DNA of 64,000 bases from Verticillium longisporum (lineage: Eukaryota > Ascomycota > Sordariomycetes > Glomerellales > Plectosphaerellaceae): positions 3,100,001-3,164,000 of the forward strand of contig JAETXT010000002.1 of the NCBI GenBank assembly GCA_019188255.1, written 5' to 3'. Every line of letters starts with the position of its first letter. Position 1 is the first letter of the stretch. The notes beneath the pieces were generated by a model. It saw nothing but the letters and a program-made list of their open reading frames with translations. It was not told the origin of the DNA and made no database searches. The position numbers and the translations under genes were made by a program. Below are positions 21,966-33,147 of this stretch, piece after piece.

Positions 21966-23372
21966 TCACCTGAACCGCGGCAGCCGAGCAGGAACGAATT
22001 CTTCGCCTCCAAGCTGGCCTCCGTCTGTGATGGTCAGGAAGCCTCCAGGTGGCCGACCGCCCGACAACGGACCGTCGTCGTCTACTGAAGACGTTTGCTG
22101 TTCGCCACCCTTGGACGCTGTCGGCTCTGGGACATCCGCTTCGTCGCTCACTGTAGACTTAACCTCTTTGACGGCCTCATTTGCTTCGCTCACGCCCCGC
22201 AGACCCTTCTCTATTGCAAGCGCAAGGGCTCTCCTGCGCTTCGCCTCCACCTCGGCGTCCTCCTCCTCGCGCATCTGATCCTCTTCTCGTTGTAAATCCT
22301 CCATAGACTGCACGCGGTTCAACTCCGGGGTCACTGGTGTACTCCCCGAGCTGTGTCGCGGTCCAGGCGTGCTTGCTCGCGTGCGAATCGAGTCAATAGT
22401 CGCTCGAGACACGGTTCGTGACATGCCGCTGACGGGCCTCTTGCCTTTGCTGCTTCGTCTCGTCCTGCCGCTGCTGCGATCATCGCCTGTGTTGACGCGG
22501 GACAGGACCATTGAAAACTCGTCGTCCAACGGCACAGCATCCTCCTCGCCTTCGCCATCGCTCGGGAACAGGTCTCCTCTTGAACGGTACGAGTCTGATG
22601 TGTCGCCCGACCCCGTCGTTCCGCTGCGTTTCCTACCGGCAGCGACTGTCCGCTCTGGCTGATACGCCTCGCCGTCATATTCCGATCCTTCACTGCCCTC
22701 GTCCAGCAATGGCTCAGCCTCACCCATGCCCAAAACTTCGTGCTGCCCGGGATGATCTTGCAGATCCGCCGCGCTGGGCTTGTATCGCAACGTCTTGCCC
22801 ATCTTCCACGGCAGCTTGCTCAGGAAGCCTATCGGCTGTGTGCTCGGTATAATGGTCGGATCCAGCTCGCCGCTCGCCTTGCGCCGCCCAGCACCACGTG
22901 TACCGTAGCTCATGCCCCTCTTTCGCTTCGGCTGCTCCTGCTGCACCCCTTCGCCGTCTGCACCGCCGTGCCGTCTCTGGGCCCCTGTGCCCGCCAGCAG
23001 CCGGTCCCAGTCGGCGATGCTCCAGCCTCCGTCACCGGCGCCAGCGCCTGCCAGCGCGGTAGAATCATCGCCACTGTTGCCCAGCAGCCCATCGTCGGCG
23101 TACCACTCGACGTAAAAGACAAAGCTGTATTAAGCGGCGCGGCGGCCAGCCTCGCGACTCCGGCGAGTGCGCTCCTCAAGGTCACCAAGGCAAGGGGCGG
23201 CGCAGGCATCGATGGCGTTGCCGAGGGAGGCGAGGCACGGGTTGAGGTAGTGGTGCTGGAAGGCCCAGATGCCAGCAGCTGCGTTCTCGGTGACTTCGCC
23301 TGTCGTGTGGGAGATTTGATTCCAGCGCTGGCGCAATCGGGGGTCTTCGAGAAAGTCCATTGTGGCGGTCAC
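21966..23372 (-). pseudogene. Conserved fungal protein of unknown function, interrupted by in-frame TAA
   Basis: One reading frame runs from 23372 (MTATMDFLEDPRLRQRW; a second ATG is at 23360) to the stop at 21966, with a single TAA at 23130-23132. The first 80 codons (...FQHHYLNPCLASLGNAIDAC) look well conserved among filamentous fungi as far as I can judge. The frame resumes directly after the stop with YSFVFYVEWYADDGLLG and continues through GWSIADWDRLLAG, KRKRGMSYGTRGAGRRK and LPWKMGKTLRYKPS to a Ser/Glu-rich tail with a charged helix (LQREEDQMREEEDAEVEAKRRR). No intron with correct phases removes the stop. One base change (for example GAA to TAA) explains it: sequencing error, true nonsense allele, or readthrough. 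Without the stop it would be 468 residues. I do not assign a function. Confidence 0.7.
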
Positions 23373-24342
23373 CCGCGGGGGGGATGATTGTTATGTGTAG
23401 AGGGGATGGTAGATCGAGAGCGTGTGAAGGGAGGGTGGCAGTTGAATGACGTCGCTAGCTCCCGGTAACCTATTCGCATCGGGTAGCCGTCGCAGTCCCC
23501 AGCCGGATTGCTCAACGGTTGTGACAAGGCGAGGAAGGTGCGAGGCCGTGGCCTATGCCGGCTCAATGGCCATGCGCGGGGTGTGATACGGGATCGGATG
23601 GACGAGACATTGACTTGGGAGGAATTGGAGAGTTGATGCTGACGGGAGCCTGGTCGTGTCGTGTATGCGTCTGAGACGGAATCTGAGAAGATGATGCCAG
23701 GCGAGGGCAAGCGGCAAGCCAAGGTAAGAGCACTCGGCGGGTGGTTGGCGTTTAGGCGGGCGGGGCCTTCCCCCCCAACATGCCCCAACCGCCCGCCGCC
23801 CGTTCCACCACAAAGTGGAAAGAGCTCTCGACCCTGCAGCTGCCGTACAGATGTAGAGATGCTCTTCCCCCACCGCTCGATCCAAACGTCGCAGCGTCAT
23901 TCGTTGGTTGGAACACTGCGATTCTCAGTCACTTTGACGCGATCCGAGTCATCAGCCATGATCCGTGCTCGAGACTCTACAAACTTAGAGTGTCGAACCT
24001 TATTCTACTTGTTTGTCGTGCTGCTGTAACCTGGACGATGGGGTGGGCAAAAAGACCCCCACCGTCAGCGCTGACTGCAGATTCCAAACGATCACACATC
24101 AGAAGCAATACTGTAGACATTCCCGCTAGCACTACACTATCGCTGTTCAGAGCAGAGAGATCCTAAACAACACAGGGACAGCCCGGTATCCAGGCCGCAC
24201 TTTTCCTCGCCCAACATCACGCCTCAGCCTGCGCGGCTCGTAGGCTACGAGAAGCGAAAGCGGCAGCAAGACCTAGCCCGAGATGACAAGCCGGCCAGAC
24301 CACGACCGGGGCCGCCGAAAATGGCTGCAGCAAAAAGGTGTG
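23373..24342. other. Intergenic, promoter of the interrupted gene
   Basis: No gene supported. It contains the upstream region of the minus-strand gene at 21966-23372 and the 3' region of the taxilin gene. Confidence 0.5.
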
Positions 24343-26243
24343 CTACAGCCCCCATCGCATGAACCGCGTGAGGCGGGATAGCAGCCGTGTTCGCCGTCTC
24401 TCCGGAGCGTCGTGGTCCTCAAGCGTGCCTGTGACGCCGACGCCGTTGAACTGATAGGAGCCTGGCATCGTTCTGCTTGGGTGCTGGATACTATTGGCCA
24501 ACTCGCGATCCCCGCCCGCCATTTCTGGCATCGAGTGAGACCGGCTGCTCGCGTCAAGGCCCACAACTGCCGGCGTATCGTCCCGTTGCACATCCAACTT
24601 GCTCTCGCAAGTGTCGACGAGCTCGGCGGGCGATACTGGTGCCGTCTTGATGCTAGCCCCTGAAGTGCGGCGTGCAGACTCCTCCTAGTGCCCGTTCGTC
24701 GCGGCTTAAGGGGCCGATACGGGCGGACGTTCGGGGCCACAGGGGCGTGGCGGCACGTCATCGGCGGCCTGCGGCTCTTCCTCCGTGTCGTCGTCGAATT
24801 CTTCGCTTTGCTCATCGTCGTCGCCCTCGTCAGAATAGTCGCTTCCGTCCCCATCCACCTGCCCGTTACTGTCCGAGTAGCAGCTCTCCAGCGTGGCCGC
24901 CATGCCCGGAGGCACTTTGCGGCCTTGCTGCTGCATCTGCTCAATGATGCTGATAAGTTTGCCCGTCTTCTTGGTTGCTTCGGCCGTCTTGGTCCGCATG
25001 GCCTCGCGCTCCTCCGCCATGGAGATAATGTTGGCATTCGTCGCCTCGTGTTTGCGCTTCATTGTCTCGTTCTCCTTCTCCAGCCGCTTCGTCTTCTTGG
25101 ACATCTCCTCCATTTCCTTCCGAAACGTGAGAAATAGATCGTTACTGTTGTTGAGTGTGTCCTCAACCTTGGCCGATTAGCCTGGGGGATCTGGGCCGAG
25201 GGACTGGCAAACCCTCCACACATACCTGCTTAAACTTGTCCACGTAGACGTTGAGTTGATTCCTCAGTTCCGTCTCCGTCTTGGTGAAGGTCCGGACCTG
25301 CTCCTGGAGTTGGCGCGCCTTGGCAGCTTCGGCTTCCGCGTTCTTCTTCTCGCGCTCGTACCGTGCCATGTGGTATTGCACCTCGAGCTCTTTGGTGCGC
25401 ATCTGCGAGTGGAAATGCAGCTCCCGGAGCTCGTACTGCTCAATAAAGGACTTGAAACGGTTCCTGAACAGCGTCTCGACGCCTATCTCTACAACCTGCT
25501 TGCGAGGATGGTCCTTTTCTTCCTGTATGCCCTCGAGTTTGGACAGTAATATCGAATACTTCTCATCGTAGGATGCGCTATTGTGCTTGAGGTTGTCCTG
25601 GAAGGTTTTGTTGTCGTTCTGCCATAGTTAGTCCCTGCGCAGTTCGTAACCATCATCCTGAGTCCCTGCAGGCTGCGCACCTTGTACTTGTTGTTGTCTT
25701 TCTGCAGCTCACGACACAGCTTCTCCAGCTTGTCCTTGAGGCCGACCGTCTTGCTGAGCTCGGTGCGGTTCGCATCCTTCTCCTTCTGAAGGGCGTCGCC
25801 CCGTTTCTTATTCTTCTGGTTCTCCCGCTCCATGCGTCGCATATCGGCCAGGAGTTCGCTGGATTTGCGTGTGAGGTGCTCAATTTTGGCCATGTCGGTC
25901 ATCTTGGACACCTGCTGCATCATCTCCCGGCTTGCCTTCTTGACCTCGCGCTCTGTGACGGCACCGTCAGCCACATAGTCCTCCCCGGCGTCCGACAGCG
26001 CCCACCAGCCAAGATGCCGGCCGCGTTCCAAAAAGACATGATGCACTCACCAATCTCGGCCTCCTGATCCTTTTCACCAGCAGCATCCTGCTCCAGCTGC
26101 GCAATGCGATGCTTGAGCAGCTTCGACGCGTTCATGTCTACGGGTTTCTTGGCCTTTGTCTTCCTCGCGTAGCCGGCGACACCTGGCGGGATAGCTCCGT
26201 CTTGCCCGTTAGGCAAAGTCGTATCAGGCGAGCCAGCTGGCAT
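24343..26243 (-). CDS. Taxilin family coiled-coil protein
   Basis: Taxilins are long coiled-coil proteins that bind syntaxins and act in vesicle traffic. Exons 26051-26243, 25681-25952, 25226-25618 and one beginning at 25167 fit in phase. Characteristic segments are REMMQQVSKMTDMAKIEHL, LEKLCRELQKDNNKYK, RFKSFIEQYELRELHFHSQM and NVYVDKFKQVEDTLNNSNDLF, nearly all heptad-patterned. An acidic stretch follows (YSDEGDDDEQSEEFDDDTEEE). The frame then stops at 24706 (439 residues), but an in-phase intron 24685-24756 would continue it to a C-terminal segment ending GVTGTLEDHDAPERRRTRLL...RFMRWGL with stop at 24343. That segment looks coding and ends cleanly, so I place the end there with moderate confidence. 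Divergent from CYM1. Confidence 0.9.
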
Positions 26244-27269
26244 CGCTGAGGGGGAGAGTGTGTGTGTGATCGAGCGACGGACGTCGTGGTCACGAGGGCG
26301 GGTCCTGCATGCGTCCAGCGACGAGGGTGGGGAGGCTGAATTGTCAGCAGTGCAGACGTCGCGCGGATCTGGCCGTTCGGTTTCGTTCGCAAGAGCGAGT
26401 GTAATTGCGAACAATGGTCGGGGGGAGTTCCAGCGGTGGGTTTTTTCGAGGCTGTCGTCGTCCGGGTAGGCCTGAGTCAGGCTGGGGTGCGTTGTCGACT
26501 AGGGGAAGGGCATTCGCATTAGAAATGGAATGCAATGCAAAACCAACGCCCACACGGGAGTGTATGCTGCTTCGGGAGGGGGGATGGGTTATTACGTTGG
26601 CCTCTTCCAAGGTGTCCTTATTGATTCCTTCAAGAATTATGTTCCGGTCTAGGGGTCCCGCATGTCTTTGGTCCCGTCCTGTCGCGATCTGGGTGAGGGC
26701 CAACACGAAGGAAGAGGAGATTGACGATGAATGGCTGCGGATGGCGAGGACTCGATTCAGAAATTATCGGCTTAAGCAATGATGACCCAGTGGGCTGGGG
26801 ATTACGGAGGTCGTAGCACGTCTTGTCCTTTGGTCATTGAATCCGAACGAGGCCTCACATTGGCTCCTCGAGCATGGATCGGGCCAGGCAGATGGGGGTG
26901 AGACCCGATAATGCGTTGGCCAGGGACTAGTAGCCCGATAGAAGAACAAGTGGCTTGTGCATTGCATCAAAGCATCCTCGCCCTGGCCTACCGATGACGA
27001 ATGAATGCACGGCATTATGTGTTGGGTTGGAGTGGACCTTTGCTGTCCAACTGCCAGAGAAAATTTGGGAATTGCCTCCTGCGAGGCTCCACTGTGGCTC
27101 AGGCCTGTCGGTTACCATCGAAGAAACCGCCCGAAGGTCCGAAGTCTGGATGATTCATCCTCGCCCTGTACACTAGAACCCCTGTCACACTATATCGTTC
27201 TGTCTGGAGAACCATGCTGCTGCTGCGTGTTTGAGATCTCTCCATCCTTCCAACATACGCACCATCACC
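26244..27269. promoter_or_regulatory. Divergent taxilin/CYM1 intergenic region
   Basis: About 1 kb between divergent start codons, so it should contain both promoters. No coding exon recognised. Confidence 0.5.
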
Positions 27270-30200
27270 ATGCTGCGCAACACGGCCAAGAACGCGGCTA
27301 GCGTTGCTAGCACAGCTCGCGCAGCTGTCACCGAGCTCGCACAGTACCCCAAGGCCGGCGAGAAGCTTCACGGCTTCACCTTGCTGCGGTCCAAGCATGT
27401 GCCTGAGCTCAAGCTGACGGCCCTGCACCTCCAGCACGACAAGACTGGCGCCGATTACCTCCACATCGCCCGAGACGACAGCAACAATGTCTTCTCCATC
27501 GGCTTCAAGACGAACCCGCCGGACGACACTGGTGTGCCTCACATCCTCGAGCACACAACGCTCTGTGGTAGCCAGAAGTATGTTTTTCGAGAGCTCTAGA
27601 GAATCTTCCGAGTCTCCCAAGCTGACACTCACAAGATACCCCATCCGCGATCCATTCTTCAAGATGCTTCCGCGAACTCTTTCCAACTTCATGAACGCCT
27701 TTACCGCATCCGATCATACATTCTACCCGTACTCGACGACAAATGCGCAAGACTTCAAGAACCTCATGTCTGTCTACATGGACGCTACGCTCCACCCGCT
27801 GCTGAAAAAGACCGACTTTACCCAGGAAGGTTGGAGAATAGGGCCCGAGAATCCCCAGGCGATGCAAACTGCCGAGGCCACCCCCGAGGACAGCAAGCTC
27901 GTCTTCAAGGGCGTTGTCTACAACGAGATGAAGGGTCAGATGTCCGATGCCGGGTATCTGTTCTACATTCGTTTCCAGGACAGGATATTCCCCGACATTA
28001 ACAACTCCGGTGGCGACCCGCAGAAGATCACCGACCTGACGTACGAGCAACTTTCCTCATTCCACGCGCAGCACTACCATCCCAGCAACGCCAAGCTCTT
28101 CACCTACGGCGACATGCCTCTAGCTGATCATTTGCAAGAGGTTGATGCGCGCTTGAAGGTGTTCGACCGGATCGCCGAGGACACGCTTGTTCACAGCCCC
28201 ATCGATCTCAGCAACGGGCCGCAGGAGCACATTGTCGAGGGACCTCTGGATCCCCTGGTTGCCGCGGACAAGCAGTTCAAGACGTCCGTCTCCTGGGTTA
28301 TGGGAGAGACTTCGGACGTTGTTGAGACATTCTCGCTGTCGCTCCTCTCAACCTTGCTTATGGACGGCTACGGTTCTCCTCTTTACAGGGGCTTGATCGA
28401 ATCGGGTCTCGGAACCGACTTTAGCCCCAACGCTGGCTACGATGGTTCTGGCAAGCTGGGCATTTACTCTGTTGGGTTGACGGGCGTTCAGGAGGCCGAC
28501 GTCCCCAAGTTGAAGGCTGAGATTCAGCGTATTCTCAAGGAGGCCCGCCAGAACGGGTTCGACCGCACCAAAATTGACGGCTCTCTGCACCAGCTCGAGT
28601 TGGCACTGAAGCATAAGACTGCCAACTTTGGCATGTCTCTGCTCCACAGGCTCAAGCCCAAGTGGTTCACCGGAGTCGATCCCTTCGATTCGCTCGCCTG
28701 GAGTGATACCATCTCAGCATTCGAGGCCCGACTGGCTGAAAGCGACTACCTTGAGGGACTGATCGACAAGTATTTGTTGAATGACAACACCTTGACCTTC
28801 ACCATGACACCTTCAGCTACTTTTAGCGAAGACCTTGCTGCCGAGGAGAAGACGAGGCTGGCCTTAAAGATTGAGGAAGCGACGAAGAAGGCGGGAGGCG
28901 AGGCCGAAGCCCGCAAGCAGTTCGAAGAGCGCGAGCTGGAGCTGCTTGTCGAGCAGGGCAAGTCGAACACCGAGGACCTCTCCTGCTTGCCCACCGTCCA
29001 CGTCAAGGACATCCCTAGGAGCAAGGAGCCGGTCGTGGTGCGCGATGACAGCAACAATGGCGTCAAGACGCAGTGGCACGAGGCCCCGACCAACGGCCTC
29101 ACCTACTTCCGAGCCGTCAACACGATCGAAAACCTCCCCGACGAGCTGAGAGAGCTGATTCCCCTGTTCACGGACAGCATCATGCGCTTGGGTACCAAGG
29201 ACACGTCTATGGAGCAGCTGGAAGACCTGATGAAGCTCAAGACTGGCGGCATGTCGGTTGGCTACCACTCCACCCCTTCGCCTACCGACTTCCAGCACGC
29301 TACCGAGGGGTTCATCTTCGCAGGCATGGCACTGGACCGAAATGTCCCTGCCATGTTCGATCTTCTGCGTAAGCTGATCCAGGAAACCGACTTTGACAGC
29401 CCTGAGGCCGGTCAAAGGATCAGGCAACTCCTGCAAGCTTCGGCAGACGGTGTCGTAAATGACATCGCCTCGTCCGGTCACCAATTCGCGCGTGGGGTTG
29501 CCGAATCTGGCCTGACGCGCAACGCCTGGCTCCGGCAGCAGATTGGCGGCCTCTCCCAAGTGAAGCTTGTTACTTCGCTGGCCAACCGGCCCGAGTCGGA
29601 TGGGCTGGTTGATGTGATCGACAAGCTCAAGAAGATCCAGCAGCTCGCTCTAGCCGGCGGAAACATGCGCACGGCTCTGACCTGCAGCTCTGAGAGCGTG
29701 GGAGCCAACACGTCGGCCCTGGGCAAGTTCTTGTCGTCCGTGCCCCAGAGCACCGTGTCCCTGCCGGCAACGCAGCCAACAAGCTTTGCCCGGGATGCCA
29801 AGTCGTTCTACCCCTGCCTTACCAGGTGTACTATGGCTCGCTCGCCCTGCCCACCACCTCGTACACTTCGGCCGAGGGTGCGCCGCTGCAGGTGCTGGCA
29901 CAGCTGCTTACCCACAAGCACCTCCATCACGAGATTCGCGAAAAGGGCGGTGCGTACGGCGGTGGAGCGTACTCGCGCGCCCTCGACGGCCTCTTCGGCT
30001 TCTACTCATACCGCGACCCCAACCCGCAAAACACGCTCTCCATTATGCGTGGCGCCGGGCAGTGGGCGGTCGACAAGTCGTGGGCCGACAGGGATCTTGA
30101 GGAGGCCAAACTGTCCATCTTCCAGAGCGTGGACGCGCCCCGCTCGGTCAACGAGGAGGGCATGGGCCGTTTCCTGTCTGGCATCACCGACGAGATGAAG

Positions 30201-30387
30201 CAGACGCGCCGCGGGCAGCTGCTCGACGTGACGAAGGAGCAGGTGCGCGCCGTGGCGCAGAAGTACCTCGTCGACGGCCTCAAGAAGGAGGAGGAGCGGG
30301 TGGCTTTCCTCGGCGAGAAGAGAGCTTGTTGACGGATCCTGGAAGGTCCAAGAGATGGACATCCAGGGAGCCGAGGAGCTCGACTAA
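27270..30387 (+). CDS. CYM1: Mitochondrial presequence protease Cym1/PreP (M16C), two frameshifts
   Basis: Zinc metalloprotease that degrades cleaved presequences in the mitochondrial matrix. The inverted HxxEH zinc motif is visible at [13 protein letters not shown]. Exon 1 is 27270-27577, a 58-nt intron lies at 27578-27635, and the rest is one exon. The N-terminus ([19 protein letters not shown]) is a plausible matrix targeting sequence. At the C4 run 29811-29814 one base is missing: RDAKSFYP must continue as [15 protein letters not shown] in the next frame. A second shift near 30316-30325, in a GA-rich stretch, changes GEKRAC-stop to [16 protein letters not shown], which runs to TAA at 30385. 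With both repaired conceptually the protein is about 1,020 residues, the normal family length. Errors of sequencing are more likely than loss of this housekeeping gene. Confidence 0.92.
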
Positions 30388-32114
30388 GAAAAGACGACGA
30401 CTGGCGGCTTTCAGCCAGAGAGGACCAACCGAGTCCCTCTGACGGCTTGTACCATCTTGTACCCATTTACTGTACCATCATCATGGCCCCAAGAATAATA
30501 CCCCTTCTCCAAGTGCTGGGACTCTTGGAGGCTCTCTCCTCTGCTCTCTCCGTGAAATGATTAATCTACGCGTTTCTATACGATACGTCTTCCTGCCCAT
30601 CCTACTCCATGGCAAAGAGACCACAGCAAAACGCAATATCAAACCGCAAGGACGCCAGGGGGTAGGCGGCCTCTCCTGGCTCGCAAGTGCTGGGAGGTGC
30701 CGCCGCAACCGGCGCGCTCGCCTTTTCAGACCTGAGGTCCGCTGTCTTGGACCATCAGACTAAGTGGCAGAGTACACAGTTTGTGCCCATGACACAAGTG
30801 AATTCTTTTTCGACGGGACAACGCGATGATCCAGGAAGTGAGGCGCGCACGCATGAACACGTAGGCACCCCGGATTGCACGATGAGACGCCAGAATGACT
30901 GCGTCGACGGATGTCCCCACTGCAGTGGATGGCTCCGTTAAAATTAAAAAAAGAGTACCCAGATAAGAAAAACGGACTGACCGAACGGGACCAAGAAAGT
31001 AAAAGGAAACGGACGTGCCCCGCATACGTCACGACCCCGCCACGCCAATTCGCAATTCATGGAAGCGGTGCGCAAGTGCAATGCAGCTTTTTGCACACGG
31101 GCGGATCCCCATTTTCTGGGCTCGTCTGGCGGAGCATCCCGGGCCCAGCTGTCATGGAGAATTGTCGATGAGGGCCGCGGTGCCCGATGGCCGGGGGACC
31201 GAGGAGGGTGCGAGCCTGAGAGTGTGGCCTTGACTTGTGTGCGATGGACAGCCTTCCTGCTCCCCTCCCTCCCTTCCCCCTGGCAGTGCTCTGCATGGGC
31301 AAGAACCGGGAAAGGCAGCCGGTCGGAAAGACCCACGACGGGCACAACTATGGAGGAGGCGGGGAGGGAGGAAGCCTCGAGCAGGCAGGACAGCGCAGAG
31401 ACAGGTCTGCGCAGCTCCCAAAAGGAGGGTGGACAGGCTGTTCCGGGGAGACGTCCGGATGGGTGGTTTGTCCTGTCTGATGGAGATGAGGGAATTTCAC
31501 GGTATTACATGGTGTTGAGGCGCAGAAGGACTGGCGGTCTGGCGACGAGGTTCGAGCTTCTGGAGCTCTTGCAGGCCGAGCGAAAGCTTCCCTGGTCAGA
31601 TGCGGCAGGGCGGCCTCCTGGGCGGTGGTTCCATCGTCCTGTTTGCTGGCTGTGACCCGCTCGAGTTGCGGTCTGGAGGAGGGAAGAGGGAGGGTGCCAT
31701 TTCGGATGCACATGATAGGAGGCGCTGCTGCAGATGCTGTCTCGCCGTATCCCGTCTGGGAGATCGAGGGCTTCCTTGGCGGCTCGCGAGAGGTCGATCA
31801 CGATGTGCAAAGCCCTTGACCTTGTGTCTCTCTGCCAGGTACCGTTTCGCGATGCATGGCTGGACGACATGTACTTACCTGTACCCGCCAGTGGAGCAAC
31901 GACGGTGACGGTCGAGAGCCGTCTGGGTCCTGGTGGGCCGTAAGAGGGTTGGCACGCATCATGAAAAACAGATAATTGGGTACCGGCACACGACCGATCG
32001 ACCCGAAGGGGCCTAGCAGGCGGGTAACGCTCCGTCATTGGAGGGGTTGAGACGTGGTACCTTGGGCGGACGCGAACTCTTTCCTGGCAGGCGCAACAGA
32101 GACAAGGGGAAACA

Positions 32115-32129
32115 GGGGGGGGGGGGGGG
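32115..32129 (+). repeat. G15 homopolymer
   Basis: Fifteen consecutive G, unusual in a window where other G runs rarely exceed seven. Confidence 0.9.
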
Positions 32130-32415
32130 AAGGGGCACACGGGCTTGGGCAGGCACACCCCGGCGCCAGGCCTTGAAGAGTTTTAGCCCTGCCTGGCGGT
32201 ACCACGACCAGCTGCGCTGACCTAAGAATTTCCTGATACCGAACAAAAACCTCCCGCCTCCTGCCACCCCACCACGACCTTGACCCGGCTGGCTCTTGTC
32301 CTCGACCAAAACACCTCGTTTTTGAGCTCAACACGCTTCCAACACTTTCTCGCCTCATCAATCGCACCGCAGCTGTCTCAGCTTTCGAGGTGCTTCCCGC
32401 AAACAAAACTTTTGG

Positions 32416-32707
32416 GTAAGTCCGAGCGTTCTGCGTTACACACGAGGCGTGAATATTCGGCACACGACGGCACGCCTGGCTGGAAAGGCTCGGCACGAAA
32501 GGACATGTTTATTGTGTCACAGCGGGCGGATGACTCTGAAAATGACAGCTTCGCCTCCCGGAAGCCTCCCACAGTCTGCCTGCCGCATAGTGCCAGAGTC
32601 TTCCCCATACGCGCCAGAATCATCATCGGAGACGCTGTTTTTTTTTCTTCCATGACGGACCACGCCACTTGAAGAGTACCAAGACTGACAAAAGTTTGGG
32701 TGTCCAG
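32416..32707 (+). other. Candidate intron in the ODC 5' leader
   Basis: A strong donor (GGGTAAGT) at 32416 and a branch-like GACTGAC followed by TGTCCAG ending at 32707 define a possible 292-nt intron, 440 bases before the ODC start codon. No transcript data here; tentative. Confidence 0.3.
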
Positions 32708-33147
32708 ATCTTCGACAGTACGGAGATTTCTCCCCTTCAAACCCCGACTCGCCTTTGGTCGTCTCAAAGGCAACAGGTGCACCACGGCTCCCGCGGCCGT
32801 CAGCTTCGTCAGTGATCAAGATTTCAGCGTTCGGAAGTCTTTCCACATCACCAACAACATCCCCCTCCCGCCCCTGCGCACGCCTAAGCAAAAACTCGAA
32901 TTCTTCCTGTTCGACGTTCTGTTTCAACAGACGCCTCCCGTCGACTCTACACCCGATCAGCTGCCGCATAGGACGCACTCGGAGCCTCTTCCTCTCGTCG
33001 AGGGAGAGTCGAGGAGAACTCGCCAGATCGCTGAGGGATCTGCCTGCTACCGCTTCCGGCCACCCTAGGACCCGCTTGACCGTCAGGCTTCAACACCACC
33101 AGACAAGTTAACCGCTCGTCCTTGACCAACCAGTCAACTTCACGGAT

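Larger units (their letters stand above)
30388..33147. other. Long intergenic region upstream of ornithine decarboxylase
   Basis: About 2.8 kb without a supported gene, the longest gap in the window. Open frames here are overlapping and featureless. It contains a G15 homopolymer (32115-32129), pyrimidine-rich stretches, and a candidate leader intron (separate entry). Fungal ornithine decarboxylase genes are known for long regulatory leaders, so much of the right half may be transcribed leader. Confidence 0.5.

Noticed and set aside
24273..25037. 254-codon Arg-rich frame overlapping the taxilin end
   Set aside because: Out-of-frame shadow of the taxilin exons; composition is Arg/Ser-rich with no domain.
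31059..32158. Several 100-200 codon frames in the ODC upstream region
   Set aside because: They overlap on both strands, carry no recognisable motif and have no splice pattern.
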